A DNA stretch of 64,000 nucleotides. Origin: Flavobacteriales bacterium UBA7690 (lineage in GTDB: Bacteria > Bacteroidota > Bacteroidia > Flavobacteriales_F > PHOS-HE28). The number at the start of each line of letters is the position of its first letter. The stretch's first letter is position 1. The position numbers and the translations under genes were made by a program. Under the pieces are notes generated by a model, which was given only the letters and a program-made list of their open reading frames with translations, was not told the origin of the DNA and did not search any database. Below, in pieces: positions 48,449 to 56,694 of the stretch. Where the stretch lies: contig DLGQ01000106.1 in assembly GCA_002482775.1 (NCBI GenBank), positions 5,955-69,954 of the forward strand, in the 5' to 3' direction.

Positions 48449-49411
48449 TTACCCCTTCATCGCAGCTTCCACCATGTTCTTGCTGCCGATGTACAACGGA
48501 CAACGTTGGTGCAGTTCGGTGGGCTTCAGGTCCAGGATGCGCGCTGTGCCATCCGTAGCCAAGCCACCGGCCTGCTCCACGATCATCGCCAGCGGGTTCG
48601 CCTCGTAAAGCAAACGCAGTTTCCCCTGGGGCGATTTCGTTGTAGCCGGATAGAGGTAGATGCCGCCCTTCATCAGGTTGCGGTGGAAATCAGCCACGAG
48701 GCTGCCGATGTAACGCGCGCTCATCTTCTGCTTCTTGCACCCATCGATGTAGTTGCGCACGCCATCGCTGAAGTCGTAGAAGTTGCCTTCGTTCACCGAG
48801 AAGATCTTGCCATCTTCTGGCGTGGTCATGTGTGGGTGGCTCAGGCAGAAGGTGCCGATGCTGGGGTCCAAGGTGAAGCCGTTCACGCCGTGGCCAGTGG
48901 TGTACACGAGCATGGTGCTACTTCCGTATATGATGTAGCCCGCCGCCACTTGGGCGGTGCCGGGTTGCATGAAGTCATCCATCGTTGCCTTGTCGCCGGT
49001 GCTCACGCGCCGATAGATGCTGAAGATGGTACCGATGCTCACGTTCACATCGATGTTGCTGCTGCCATCGAGCGGATCCATCGTCACCACATACTTGCCG
49101 CCGTTATCGAAGTGCACGATCTCGTCGTTCTCTTCACTGGCCACGGCGCACACCATGCCCTGGCTTTTCAGCAAGCGGATGAAAAGGTCGTTGGCATACA
49201 CATCCAGCTTCTGCTGTTGTTCCCCTTGTATGTTCTCGCTACCCTGCGCCCCGAGGATCTCTTCCGCAAGGCCTGCCTTGTTCACTTCGCGGTTCACCAT
49301 TTTTCCTGCTAGCCGGAAGCTGGTGAGCAGCTGGCTGAGTTCGCCCGTTGCATAGGTGAATTCGTGCTGACGTTCGGTGATGAATTCGGCGAGGGTCTTG
49401 ATCTGGGCCAT
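48449..49411 (-). CDS. fbp: Class I fructose-1,6-bisphosphatase
   Basis: 320 residues from ATG 49411 (12-codon longer reading rejected for lack of similarity). Gluconeogenic hydrolysis of fructose-1,6-bisphosphate. Metal-binding motifs SEEND (Ser92-Glu93-Glu94) and DPLDGSSN (residues 112-119), GTIFSIYRR, and the substrate loop near GGIYLYPATTKSPQGKLRLLYE with PLAMIVEQAGG. Normal length. Divergent from the GNAT gene; GATCTTTG on the minus strand (49452-49445) is a possible -7 box. Confidence 0.96.
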   Translation of the reverse strand: MAQIKTLAEFITERQHEFTYATGELSQLLTSFRLAGKMVNREVNKAGLAEEILGAQGSENIQGEQQQKLDVYANDLFIRLLKSQGMVCAVASEENDEIVHFDNGGKYVVTMDPLDGSSNIDVNVSIGTIFSIYRRVSTGDKATMDDFMQPGTAQVAAGYIIYGSSTMLVYTTGHGVNGFTLDPSIGTFCLSHPHMTTPEDGKIFSVNEGNFYDFSDGVRNYIDGCKKQKMSARYIGSLVADFHRNLMKGGIYLYPATTKSPQGKLRLLYEANPLAMIVEQAGGLATDGTARILDLKPTELHQRCPLYIGSKNMVEAAMKG

Positions 49412-49444
49412 GGAATGCGACCTGCTGAAGTGCGGTCGGTCGTG

Positions 49445-49469
49445 CAAAGATCGTTCAATCGTTCATTTG
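49445..49469. promoter_or_regulatory. Back-to-back -7 boxes of fbp and the GNAT gene
   Basis: Minus strand GATCTTTG (49452-49445) for fbp; plus strand TTCATTTG (49462-49469) ending 4 nt before the GNAT ATG at 49474. Each is one mismatch from TAnnTTTG, and they are only 9 nt apart, so the two transcripts may compete. Confidence 0.45.
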
Positions 49470-49473
49470 CACC

Positions 49474-49953
49474 ATGAAAGTCGTCATTCGCCGCGCTGAA
49501 CCCCGCGATGTGCCCCGGATGCTCGAGCTGGTGCATGAACTGGCCGTGTTCGAACGCGCACCGCAAGAGGTCACGGTGAACGTAGAGCAGATGCGCGATG
49601 CGGGTTTCGGCCCGGATCCCGTCTGGGTGGGCTGGGTGGCCGAGTCCGAAGGCGTTATCGTAGGCATGGCCGTTTGCTACGAAAGGTACTCCACGTGGAA
49701 GGGTCGCAGGCTTTATCTGGAGGACATCGTGGTCACCGAAAGCGCGCGTGGCATGCGCATTGGTGAAAAGCTTTTTCGGCAATGCGCCGCCTACGCTGTG
49801 GAACAAGACCATAGCGGCATGCTCTGGCAGGTATTGGATTGGAACGTGGATGCCCAGCGGTTCTACGACCGTTTCGGTGCCCACTACGCCAAGGAGTGGT
49901 GGAACGGTTCGCTGGAGAAGGAAGCGCTGATCGCATTGACCACCGACCGTTAG
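49474..49953 (+). CDS. GNAT family N-acetyltransferase, SSAT-like
   Basis: 159 residues. Motif order of the spermidine/diamine acetyltransferase branch: IRRAEPRDVPRMLELVHELAVFERAP at the N-terminus, then LYLEDIVVTESARGMRIGEKLF with the acetyl-CoA pyrophosphate-binding turn (R-x-x-R-I-G), VLDWNVDAQRFYDRFGA and a final WWNGSLEKEAL. Uses acetyl-CoA; acceptor probably a polyamine or small amine, by family resemblance only. Starts 4 nt after a promoter-like box; aspartokinase follows about 60 nt later on the same strand. Confidence 0.88.
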   Translation: MKVVIRRAEPRDVPRMLELVHELAVFERAPQEVTVNVEQMRDAGFGPDPVWVGWVAESEGVIVGMAVCYERYSTWKGRRLYLEDIVVTESARGMRIGEKLFRQCAAYAVEQDHSGMLWQVLDWNVDAQRFYDRFGAHYAKEWWNGSLEKEALIALTTDR

Positions 49954-50014
49954 CCCGTGACCGGACATGCAGGTTGTTCCGCATCTTCGCGCCCGAAATC
50001 AAATTCGGGGGGGG

Positions 50015-51274
50015 ATGAAAGTCTTCAAGTTCGGGGGGGCCAGTGTGAAAGATGCCGCTGGGGTGCGCAACGTCGCCGAGGTGCTCAAGCACTTCTCATT
50101 GGATGATCTGATCGTGGTGGTGAGCGCCATGGGCAAGACCACCAACGCCTTGGAAGAGGTCGTGTGGGCCTACACCTACGGCCGCGACGCTTCTGCGAAG
50201 GTGGATGAGCTCGAAAGCAGGCATCTGCTGGTACTGGGTGAAGTCGCGCCGGACGATGCCGCCTCGCGCACTGCATTGGAGGATCAGTTCCATGCGTTGC
50301 GTTCCATCTTGGAACAACCGCTGAGCCAGGAGGTGGATCACTACTACGACCAGATCGTGGCTTTCGGCGAACTGTGGAGCACCTTGGTGGTGAGCGCACA
50401 TCTGAACGCCGCAGGGATCACCAACGGGTGGGTCGATGCACGCACCATCATCCGTACCGATGCCCGTTATCGCGCCGCGAACGTGGATTGGGACGTATCG
50501 GCGCAACAAGCGCACGGGTTACTGGAAAAGGCTCCGAAGAAACCGTCGCGCATCGTGACACAAGGTTTCATTGGCCGCACGAAACACGGGTCGACCACCA
50601 CGCTCGGCCGCGAAGGTTCCGACTTCAGTGCCGCCATCTTCGCTTACCTGCTCGATGCCGAGAGCGTCACCATCTGGAAGGATGTGCCCGGTATGTTCAA
50701 CGCCGACCCGAACCGGTTCCCGAACACGCGACTGCTGGAACACATAAGTTACAAAGAAGCGATCGAGCTCAGCTATTTCGGGGCCAGCGTGATCCATCCA
50801 CGGACGTTGCAGCCGTTGCAGCGCAAGCACATCCCGTTATACGTACGTTCGTTCATCGATCTGAAAGCACCCGGCAGTGCCATCAGCGAGGCCACCGATC
50901 ACGACACGTTGATCCCGTCGTTCATCGTCAAGCCGAACCAGTTGTTGGTCAGTGTCACTCCGCGCGACCTCAGCTTCATCGTGGAGGAGAACCTCGGCGA
51001 GATCTTCAAGCTGTTCGCCAAACGCAATGTGCGGATCGACCTCATGCAGAACAGCGCCGTGGCGTTCACGGTGGCTGTGGAGGATACGCCGCGTTCACGT
51101 GCGCTGATCGAAGAGTTGCGCAACGATTACGAAGTGCTCTACAACGACGGCTGCGAACTGGTCACCGTACGCCATTTCGACGAGCCTACGCTGGCTGTGC
51201 TCACCGAGGGCAAACGTATCCTGATCGAACAGCGGAGCCGCGCCACCGCGCGCTACGTGACCAAAGCAGTCTAG
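50015..51274 (+). CDS. lysC: Aspartate kinase
   Basis: 419 residues from ATG 50015 (family N-terminus MKVFKFGGASVKD). First step of the lysine, threonine and methionine pathway. Amino acid kinase domain with KFGGASV, SAMGKTTNALEE, REGSDFSAAIFAYLLDAESVTIWKDVPGMF and FGASVIHPRT; C-terminal ACT pair from about residue 310 (LLVSVTPRDLSFIVEEN, RIDLMQNSAVAFTV). Monofunctional. Two G tracts flank the start: G8 (50007-50014) directly before ATG and G7 (50033-50039) inside KFGG, which could be slippage-prone or assembly-sensitive. The gene symbol is uncertain among aspartokinase paralogues. Confidence 0.93.
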   Translation: MKVFKFGGASVKDAAGVRNVAEVLKHFSLDDLIVVVSAMGKTTNALEEVVWAYTYGRDASAKVDELESRHLLVLGEVAPDDAASRTALEDQFHALRSILEQPLSQEVDHYYDQIVAFGELWSTLVVSAHLNAAGITNGWVDARTIIRTDARYRAANVDWDVSAQQAHGLLEKAPKKPSRIVTQGFIGRTKHGSTTTLGREGSDFSAAIFAYLLDAESVTIWKDVPGMFNADPNRFPNTRLLEHISYKEAIELSYFGASVIHPRTLQPLQRKHIPLYVRSFIDLKAPGSAISEATDHDTLIPSFIVKPNQLLVSVTPRDLSFIVEENLGEIFKLFAKRNVRIDLMQNSAVAFTVAVEDTPRSRALIEELRNDYEVLYNDGCELVTVRHFDEPTLAVLTEGKRILIEQRSRATARYVTKAV

Positions 51275-51290
51275 TCCCGGACTAGTTTCG
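51271..51290 (+). promoter_or_regulatory. Palindrome and -7 box at the aspartokinase end
   Basis: CTAGTCCCGGACTAG (51271-51285) spans the aspartokinase stop codon and overlaps TAGTTTCG (51283-51290), a TAnnTT(T/C)G box that ends exactly 4 nt before the next ATG (51295). The palindrome could be an operator or a weak terminator. Confidence 0.4.
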
Positions 51291-51294
51291 CGCC

Positions 51295-52338
51295 ATGTTC
51301 CCACTTCGTTTTTTCGCGCGGATCCCTTCCTTGCTCGTCCTGCTCGCGCTATTCTCGCACCACCTCCCGGCGCAGGTTCCTCCGGCACCGGAGAGCCCGG
51401 AAGCCATCAAGGCGGCGATGGTTCAGCACAAGAGCGCGATCGTGTTGGCCGATTCCACAAAGGACATCGAGCGTGCGATCAGCCTGCGCATGGCGCTCGC
51501 AGCGTTAAGCAAGCTAAAGGATGCACAGACGTTGTACGAGGCCGCCGTCCAGCTAGCGGATAGCGCTGACCGCACCGAAGATGAATTGGCTGCTCGGAAG
51601 GCCTTGGCGCGCACCTTGGCGGTTCGTGGGCAGATGAAACAAGCCTACGAAGAGGCCATGCGCCTAGGCGACAAGAGCACGGAATGGATGGCACAACAAG
51701 CGGAAGTTTCCGGTGCGAAGGCCGATGCATTGGTGCAACGCGCAGCCTTGGAACGGGATAGTTTGTCGGTACTGGCCGACGCGGGCCGACGTGAAGCGGA
51801 GATCCGGATCAACGAGGCGAACGAGAACGCGGAGTTCTGGATGATCGTCGGTGCAGCTACCATCGCGGTGGCGTTGATCGCACTGGTGATCGTGGTGCTG
51901 ATGAACGGTCGTGTCTTACGCCGTCAACGAACGGAGATGGAAGGACTTCGTGCTGACCTGAACGCGCTTGCCGCTCGGTCGCAGAATAAAGTGCGCGAAC
52001 AGACTTCACCCACGGTGGTGTCGCCGCCATCCACTGTGGCACCACCTTCTCCGCCCGTGGTTCCACTGGGGCCTTCTGTCGCCCAGGATCCGGTGCTGGA
52101 AGCCATGTTCCGCAAGCAGGCTCCGGAGCGGTTGGCCACGTTGCGTGATGCCCGTTCGCGCGCGGACCATGGCAAAGTGCAGCGCGTGGTACACACCTTG
52201 AAACCGCAGCTGGTCAACTTCGATTCGGCATTTGCGCCGCTCTGTGCCCGCATCACCGATCCGGCGGCACCACAAGGCGCAACATGGCAGGCGGATCTGG
52301 ATGTGCTGGAAGCCGGGATCGCGCGGATCCTCGGCTGA
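51295..52338 (+). CDS. Membrane protein with TPR-like region and C-terminal HPt-like domain
   Basis: 347 residues. Signal/anchor at the N-terminus (about 8-27), a helical TPR-like region (about 35-165, with ERAISLRMALAALSKLKDAQTLYEAA), a membrane helix (about 184-206, FWMIVGAATIAVALIALVIVVL), a short coiled coil, a Pro/Ser-rich linker (VSPPSTVAPPSPPVVP) and a final helical bundle with VVHTLKPQLVNF (His300), closely resembling the phosphorylation site of histidine phosphotransfer domains. No kinase domain. It may receive phosphate from a separate kinase. TAGTTTCG sits 4 nt before the ATG. Confidence 0.68.
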   Translation: MFPLRFFARIPSLLVLLALFSHHLPAQVPPAPESPEAIKAAMVQHKSAIVLADSTKDIERAISLRMALAALSKLKDAQTLYEAAVQLADSADRTEDELAARKALARTLAVRGQMKQAYEEAMRLGDKSTEWMAQQAEVSGAKADALVQRAALERDSLSVLADAGRREAEIRINEANENAEFWMIVGAATIAVALIALVIVVLMNGRVLRRQRTEMEGLRADLNALAARSQNKVREQTSPTVVSPPSTVAPPSPPVVPLGPSVAQDPVLEAMFRKQAPERLATLRDARSRADHGKVQRVVHTLKPQLVNFDSAFAPLCARITDPAAPQGATWQADLDVLEAGIARILG

Positions 52339-52342
52339 GCGC

Positions 52343-53242
52343 TCATTCCCTGTTCTCCATGATCGCCATCACGCGATCCGGATAGTCGCTGATTATGCCA
52401 TCCACGCCGAGGTTCAGCATGCGGCGGATATCGGCGGGTTCGTTCACCGTCCACACGACCAGTTCCATCTCTTTTTCGCGTACAGCCTTCAAGAGCGTTT
52501 CGTTGGCTGCGACGAAATGTGGGCTATAGATCTGCGGCACGAACGTGAGCCTCGAAAGCGCGGCTTCCAACGTGCTGCCATCTTCCACGAGGTATGCCAT
52601 CACGATCTCCGGCCGCTCCGCGTGGATGGTCTCCAGAACAGCTGGGTCGAAGGACTGAAGCAGGCAACGATCGGTGATGCCCAATGAATCCAGCGCATTG
52701 ATCACCACGCGTGCGAGCACATCCGGTGCTGGTTGGAACACGCCGTACCAAGAAGGATCGCTCTTGATCTCGATATTGAACGAAGGCAAGGCGACACCGC
52801 TCATCAGCGCGTGTTCGTCCACCACATCGATCAGTTCGGCCAGCGTGGGCTTATGCGTATCGCGTTGGTCTTGTTCCGGGTAGTCCGGGTTCTCCAAGGA
52901 TCCGCAGTCGAACTGGCGGATCTCCCGCGCGCTCATCGTGTAGAGGTTGAAGCTGCGCTCGTTCTCGGGTGTTATCGCCTCATCATCCGGGGTTATGCAC
53001 AGGTCGTGTCGCATCCACGGTTCGTGGGAGATGATCAGTTGGCCATCCGCGCTCAACACCACATCCATCTCCAGGTAATCGCAGCCGAGTTCGGTGGCCT
53101 TCAGGAACCCGGGCAAGCTGTTCTCCGGCAACAATCCACGGCAGCCGCGGTGGCCGTGGATATCGGGGTGAAGGTTCTTCTGGGGCATGCAGGCGGAGAG
53201 GATCAAGGCGCAGGCGATGGTGCGGAGCTCAGGTCGTAGCAT
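52343..53242 (-). CDS. Glycerophosphodiester phosphodiesterase family lipoprotein
   Basis: 299 residues from ATG 53242. Signal peptide with lipobox LSAC (Cys14). GDPD TIM-barrel motifs: HGHRGCRGLLPENSLPGF (catalytic His/Arg region), DYLEMDVVLSADGQLIISHEP (Glu and Asp metal ligands), FNIEIKSDP, LQSFDP and VVWTVNEPADI with GVDGIISDYP at the end. Cleaves glycerophosphodiesters in the periplasm or at the envelope. Its start overlaps the stop of the 2-hydroxyacid dehydrogenase by 14 nt. Confidence 0.9.
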   Translation of the reverse strand: MLRPELRTIACALILSACMPQKNLHPDIHGHRGCRGLLPENSLPGFLKATELGCDYLEMDVVLSADGQLIISHEPWMRHDLCITPDDEAITPENERSFNLYTMSAREIRQFDCGSLENPDYPEQDQRDTHKPTLAELIDVVDEHALMSGVALPSFNIEIKSDPSWYGVFQPAPDVLARVVINALDSLGITDRCLLQSFDPAVLETIHAERPEIVMAYLVEDGSTLEAALSRLTFVPQIYSPHFVAANETLLKAVREKEMELVVWTVNEPADIRRMLNLGVDGIISDYPDRVMAIMENRE

Positions 53243-54176
53243 GCGGAAAGTGATGGAGGATCTTGGTGGCGAGCACATCGGCCATCTTGAACTTGCCTTC
53301 GTGGGTGACGCCGGCGATGTGTGGGGTCAGCAAGACACGATCGTGGTGCATCAGGCGATGCTGTGTCGTTTGGTCGTTAGAAGGATCGAGACCATCAAGT
53401 TCCGGCTTCTCGAATTCCAGCACGTCCAATGCAGCGGCGATCACACGGCCGTCATCGATAGCGTCGAGCAGTGCTTTCGTATGCACCACACCACCTCGTG
53501 AGGTGTTCAGGAACCACGTGGGTTTCTTCAGTCGGTTGAAGAATGCTGCGTTCGCGAAATGCTGGGTTTCAGCTGTCAGTGGAAGGTGCAGGCTTATCAC
53601 ATCGCTCTCGTCGAGCATCTGGTCGAGGCCGCATTCTTCGATCCCTGCACGGCTGAACCCGCTCTTGTATTTATCGTGGCCGAGGATGCGCACCCCGAAA
53701 CCACGCAGCTTCTCCGCGAAAGAACTTCCCATCTGCCCGAAGCCGATGATGCCGACGGTCTTTCCACGCAGGTCAGTTCCGCGCAACGCTTCACGCGGCC
53801 ACAGCCCGGCGCGCACGGACATGTTCGCATGCACGAGCGATTTCATCAAGGCGAGCAGCAACATCACGCAACTCTCACCCACGCCGTCGCGGTTGCCTTC
53901 CGGCGAGTTCAGGACCATGATGCCCTTTTTGCGGCAGTGGTCCACATCGATGTTCTCCAATCCAGCGCCCACGCGTGCGATGAAACGCAGTTCAGGTGAA
54001 CGGTCGATCACGTCGGCATCCATCCGGCGGCTGCGCACCACGATACCATTCAAGGTTCTGCGCAGCGCTTCCTGCTCGTTGCCCGAGAGTGAATGCATGG
54101 CGATGCAGGTGTGCCCGGCGCGTTCCAAGCGTTGAGCGAGGATCGGATGGACCGTGTCGATGAAGCCGATGCGCAT
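53229..54176 (-). CDS. D-isomer-specific 2-hydroxyacid dehydrogenase (phosphoglycerate dehydrogenase-like)
   Basis: 315 residues. Substrate-binding domain with RVGAGLENID (about residues 69-78), NAD-binding Rossmann turn VGIIGFGQMGSSFAEKL, SDVISLHLPLT, FLNTSRGGVV with catalytic Arg, and TPHIAGVTHEG with catalytic His near 286. Length and lack of the ACT domain place it in the short SerA-like group; exact substrate unclear, so no symbol is given. Between mgtE and the GDPD gene; 3 nt separate its start from the mgtE stop. Confidence 0.9.
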   Translation of the reverse strand: MRIGFIDTVHPILAQRLERAGHTCIAMHSLSGNEQEALRRTLNGIVVRSRRMDADVIDRSPELRFIARVGAGLENIDVDHCRKKGIMVLNSPEGNRDGVGESCVMLLLALMKSLVHANMSVRAGLWPREALRGTDLRGKTVGIIGFGQMGSSFAEKLRGFGVRILGHDKYKSGFSRAGIEECGLDQMLDESDVISLHLPLTAETQHFANAAFFNRLKKPTWFLNTSRGGVVHTKALLDAIDDGRVIAAALDVLEFEKPELDGLDPSNDQTTQHRLMHHDRVLLTPHIAGVTHEGKFKMADVLATKILHHFPHATT

Positions 54177-54179
54177 CGG

Positions 54180-55547
54180 TCAAGAGAGCATAGCGTACAT
54201 CAAATGCCCCACCGTGAAATAGGTGAGCAGACCGAAGATGTCGTTCAGCGTGGTCACGAAAGGACCAGTGGCCAAGGCGGGATCGATCTTCAAGCGATCC
54301 AGCAACAACGGGATCACCGTGCCGAACATGGCGGCGGTCAGGATCACGGTGAAGAGCGCGATGCTCACGGTGTAGGTGAGGGCCTGGGTTTGTTCCAAGG
54401 CGAAGTTGATGGCGAAGATCACTGCGCCGCAGACGAACGCCGTGATCAAGGCCACGCGTAGTTCCTTCCACATGCGTGTGCCCAGGTTCAAGTTCGCCAT
54501 GGTGCCGGAGGCCAAGCCTTGCACCACGATCGCGGAGGATTGAACACCCACGTTGCCCGCCGTAGCAGCGATCAAGGGCATGAAGAACGCCATGGTGGGA
54601 TCGATGCGCAGCTGTCCTTCGTACTGGCCGATGATCCGCGAAGTGACGATACCTCCGGCGAGGCCGATGAGCAACCACGGCAAACGCGCGCGCACTTGCA
54701 CCAGCGGACTATCGGTCGCATCCACGTCTTCGCTGATACCGCTGGCGAGCTGGTAATCCTCGGTGGCCTCTTCGCTCATCACGTCCATCACGTCATCGAA
54801 GGTGATGCGGCCAACGAGCACGCCGCTCTTGTCCACCACGGGAAGCACCACCACGTCGTACTTCTTCATCCGGTTCACCACTTCCTCCACATCGGTCTCC
54901 ACGGCCACCGAGAACACCTCCGTTTCGGCGATGTGCTTGATCAAGGTGCGCGTGCTCTCGGCGTTGAAGAGCAGGTCTTTCAACGGAAGGATACCGCAGA
55001 GCCGTTCGTCTTTGTCCACCACATAAACGGTGTACACGTGCTCTACTTCTTGCGCTTGGCGGCGCATCTCCACGATCGCGCGTGCCACGGTCCATTCGGT
55101 GCGCACGCTGATCAGCTCCTTCGCCATCAGCGCTCCGGCCGTTCCTTCGTCGTAGGTGAGGAGTTCTTCGATGTCCTCCCGCTGCTCCTGGTCCTCCAAC
55201 AGCGCGATCACCTCGCGTTGTTTGTCCTCGCTGAGGTCGCCCATCACGTCGGCGGCATCATCGGAGTCGATGTGCTCCAACACGTCCTCGGCGATCTCGC
55301 GGCTAGTGAGCGAGTTCAGCAGGTCTTCGCGCAGGTCCTCATGCAGTTCCAGCAGCACGTCGGCCGCTTCTTCCGATTCTAGGAGGCGGTACACGTACAC
55401 CGCATCATCCAGATCGAGCCGATCGATGATCGCACCTATGTCCGCCGGATGCAGATCCGCGAGCAACGCCTGGATGGCGGAGTCGCGCCCTTGGGCCACG
55501 TCGTTCCGTAGCTGATCCAGTTGCGGTTTGGTGAGGTCGATGGACAT
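54180..55547 (-). CDS. mgtE: Magnesium transporter MgtE
   Basis: 455 residues; Mg2+ channel of the inner membrane. MgtE_N helical domain (about 20-130), two CBS domains (about 140-260, including MAKELISVRTEWTVARAI and GRITFDDVMDVMSEEATED) and five C-terminal membrane helices (about 285-455; PLIAATAGNVGVQSSAIVVQGLASG is the conserved pore region). TAGCTTCG (55601-55594, minus) may give it its own promoter 74 nt from the rsmA stop. Gene order TPR-DUF4286-rsmA-mgtE is typical of Flavobacteriia. Confidence 0.94.
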   Translation of the reverse strand: MSIDLTKPQLDQLRNDVAQGRDSAIQALLADLHPADIGAIIDRLDLDDAVYVYRLLESEEAADVLLELHEDLREDLLNSLTSREIAEDVLEHIDSDDAADVMGDLSEDKQREVIALLEDQEQREDIEELLTYDEGTAGALMAKELISVRTEWTVARAIVEMRRQAQEVEHVYTVYVVDKDERLCGILPLKDLLFNAESTRTLIKHIAETEVFSVAVETDVEEVVNRMKKYDVVVLPVVDKSGVLVGRITFDDVMDVMSEEATEDYQLASGISEDVDATDSPLVQVRARLPWLLIGLAGGIVTSRIIGQYEGQLRIDPTMAFFMPLIAATAGNVGVQSSAIVVQGLASGTMANLNLGTRMWKELRVALITAFVCGAVIFAINFALEQTQALTYTVSIALFTVILTAAMFGTVIPLLLDRLKIDPALATGPFVTTLNDIFGLLTYFTVGHLMYAMLS

Positions 55548-55621
55548 CGCGGAATGCCTACCGTGTGAAGCGGACGAGCTTTTTCGGCAGGCGCGAAGCT
55601 ACGAAGACGGCTAGGGCGAGG

Positions 55622-56386
55622 CTAGGGCTTGCAGGCCAAGGTCAACGCGATGAAATCGGCGACTGAAAGTTGTTCCGCACGTTGGCCCGCATATTCTGCT
55701 GGAACGCCGTTTGGCAGGCTGGGAAAGCCTTTCAGCGCATTGTGCAAGGTCTTCCGGCGTTGGTTGAAGGCCTGTTTCACCACACGTGTGAAAAGCGCTT
55801 CATCGCACGGCATGGAAAGGGTGCTGTTGCGCCGCATACGGATCACGGCACTGCGCACCTTCGGCGGAGGGATGAAGGCATCCGGTTCCACTACGAAGAG
55901 CACTTCCATATCATACCATACCTGGGCGAGCACGCTGGTGATGCCGTATGCCTTGTTGCCGGGACCGCTGCAGAAACGATCGGCCACTTCCTTCTGGAAC
56001 ATGCCCACCAGCTCGGGGAACCGGTCGCGGTGTTGGATCACCTTGAAGACGATCTCCGTGCTGATGTTGTACGGGAAGTTGCCGATAACGGCGATCTGGC
56101 CTTCTGTGATGGAGTCGGGATCCATTTGCAGGAAATCGCTTTCGCGCACTTCAAGGTCGGGGTAGCGGTTCGCGAGGTAACGCACCGATTCTTCGTCCAC
56201 TTCGTAGGCCACCAATTTCTTGTCCGGCAGCCCGACGAGGTGTTGCGTCAAAGCACCTGTTCCAGGGCCCACTTCGATCACGTGCTGGTATCCACCGTGC
56301 CCGGTCAAGCTTTCCGCGATGCGCTGCGCGATGCCTTCCCCTTTCAGGAAGTGCTGGCCGAGGTGCTTCTTCGCGCGGACGTACAT
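55622..56386 (-). CDS. rsmA: 16S rRNA dimethyladenosine transferase
   Basis: 254 residues; dimethylates the adjacent adenosines A1518 and A1519 of 16S rRNA during 30S maturation. SAM-binding motif VIEVGPGTGALTQHL near residues 37-51, acidic VAYEVDEESV and catalytic NFPYNIST near residues 103-110. Starts KKHLGQHFLKG, the standard N-terminus. The ATG shares one base with the DUF4286 stop (TGATG). Confidence 0.96.
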   Translation of the reverse strand: MYVRAKKHLGQHFLKGEGIAQRIAESLTGHGGYQHVIEVGPGTGALTQHLVGLPDKKLVAYEVDEESVRYLANRYPDLEVRESDFLQMDPDSITEGQIAVIGNFPYNISTEIVFKVIQHRDRFPELVGMFQKEVADRFCSGPGNKAYGITSVLAQVWYDMEVLFVVEPDAFIPPPKVRSAVIRMRRNSTLSMPCDEALFTRVVKQAFNQRRKTLHNALKGFPSLPNGVPAEYAGQRAEQLSVADFIALTLACKP

Positions 56387-56694
56387 CAGCTGGTGTGCAT
56401 CACTTCCAACAGGGTGCGGAAGGCCGCGAATTTCCCGCCGTAGCGCTTCTGCGTTTCGGCCTGCAGGCGCGGCGCGTGTTGGTCGCGGTAGCGCTCGTAG
56501 GTGGCCATGTCCGCGCAGGTGTACTGCACGGCGTAGGTGATGCCACCTTCATCTTCGGCGAGCACACGGCAGATGCGGCTATCGAGGAACATGCCTGTGG
56601 CCATCACATCAGGGATGTGCGTGTGCTTCATCCATTCCAGCCATTCCGTGTGAACGTCGTTGTCCACGTTGAGGGTGACGTTGTAGATGATCAT
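56386..56694 (-). CDS. DUF4286 protein
   Basis: 102 residues matching DUF4286: MIIYNVTLNVDNDVHTEWLEWMKHTHIPDVMATGMF with RICRVL, a ferredoxin-like alpha/beta fold of unknown function that recurs beside rsmA in Bacteroidota. Overlaps the TPR gene stop by ATGA and the rsmA start by one base, so all three are coupled. Confidence 0.9.
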   Translation of the reverse strand: MIIYNVTLNVDNDVHTEWLEWMKHTHIPDVMATGMFLDSRICRVLAEDEGGITYAVQYTCADMATYERYRDQHAPRLQAETQKRYGGKFAAFRTLLEVMHTS

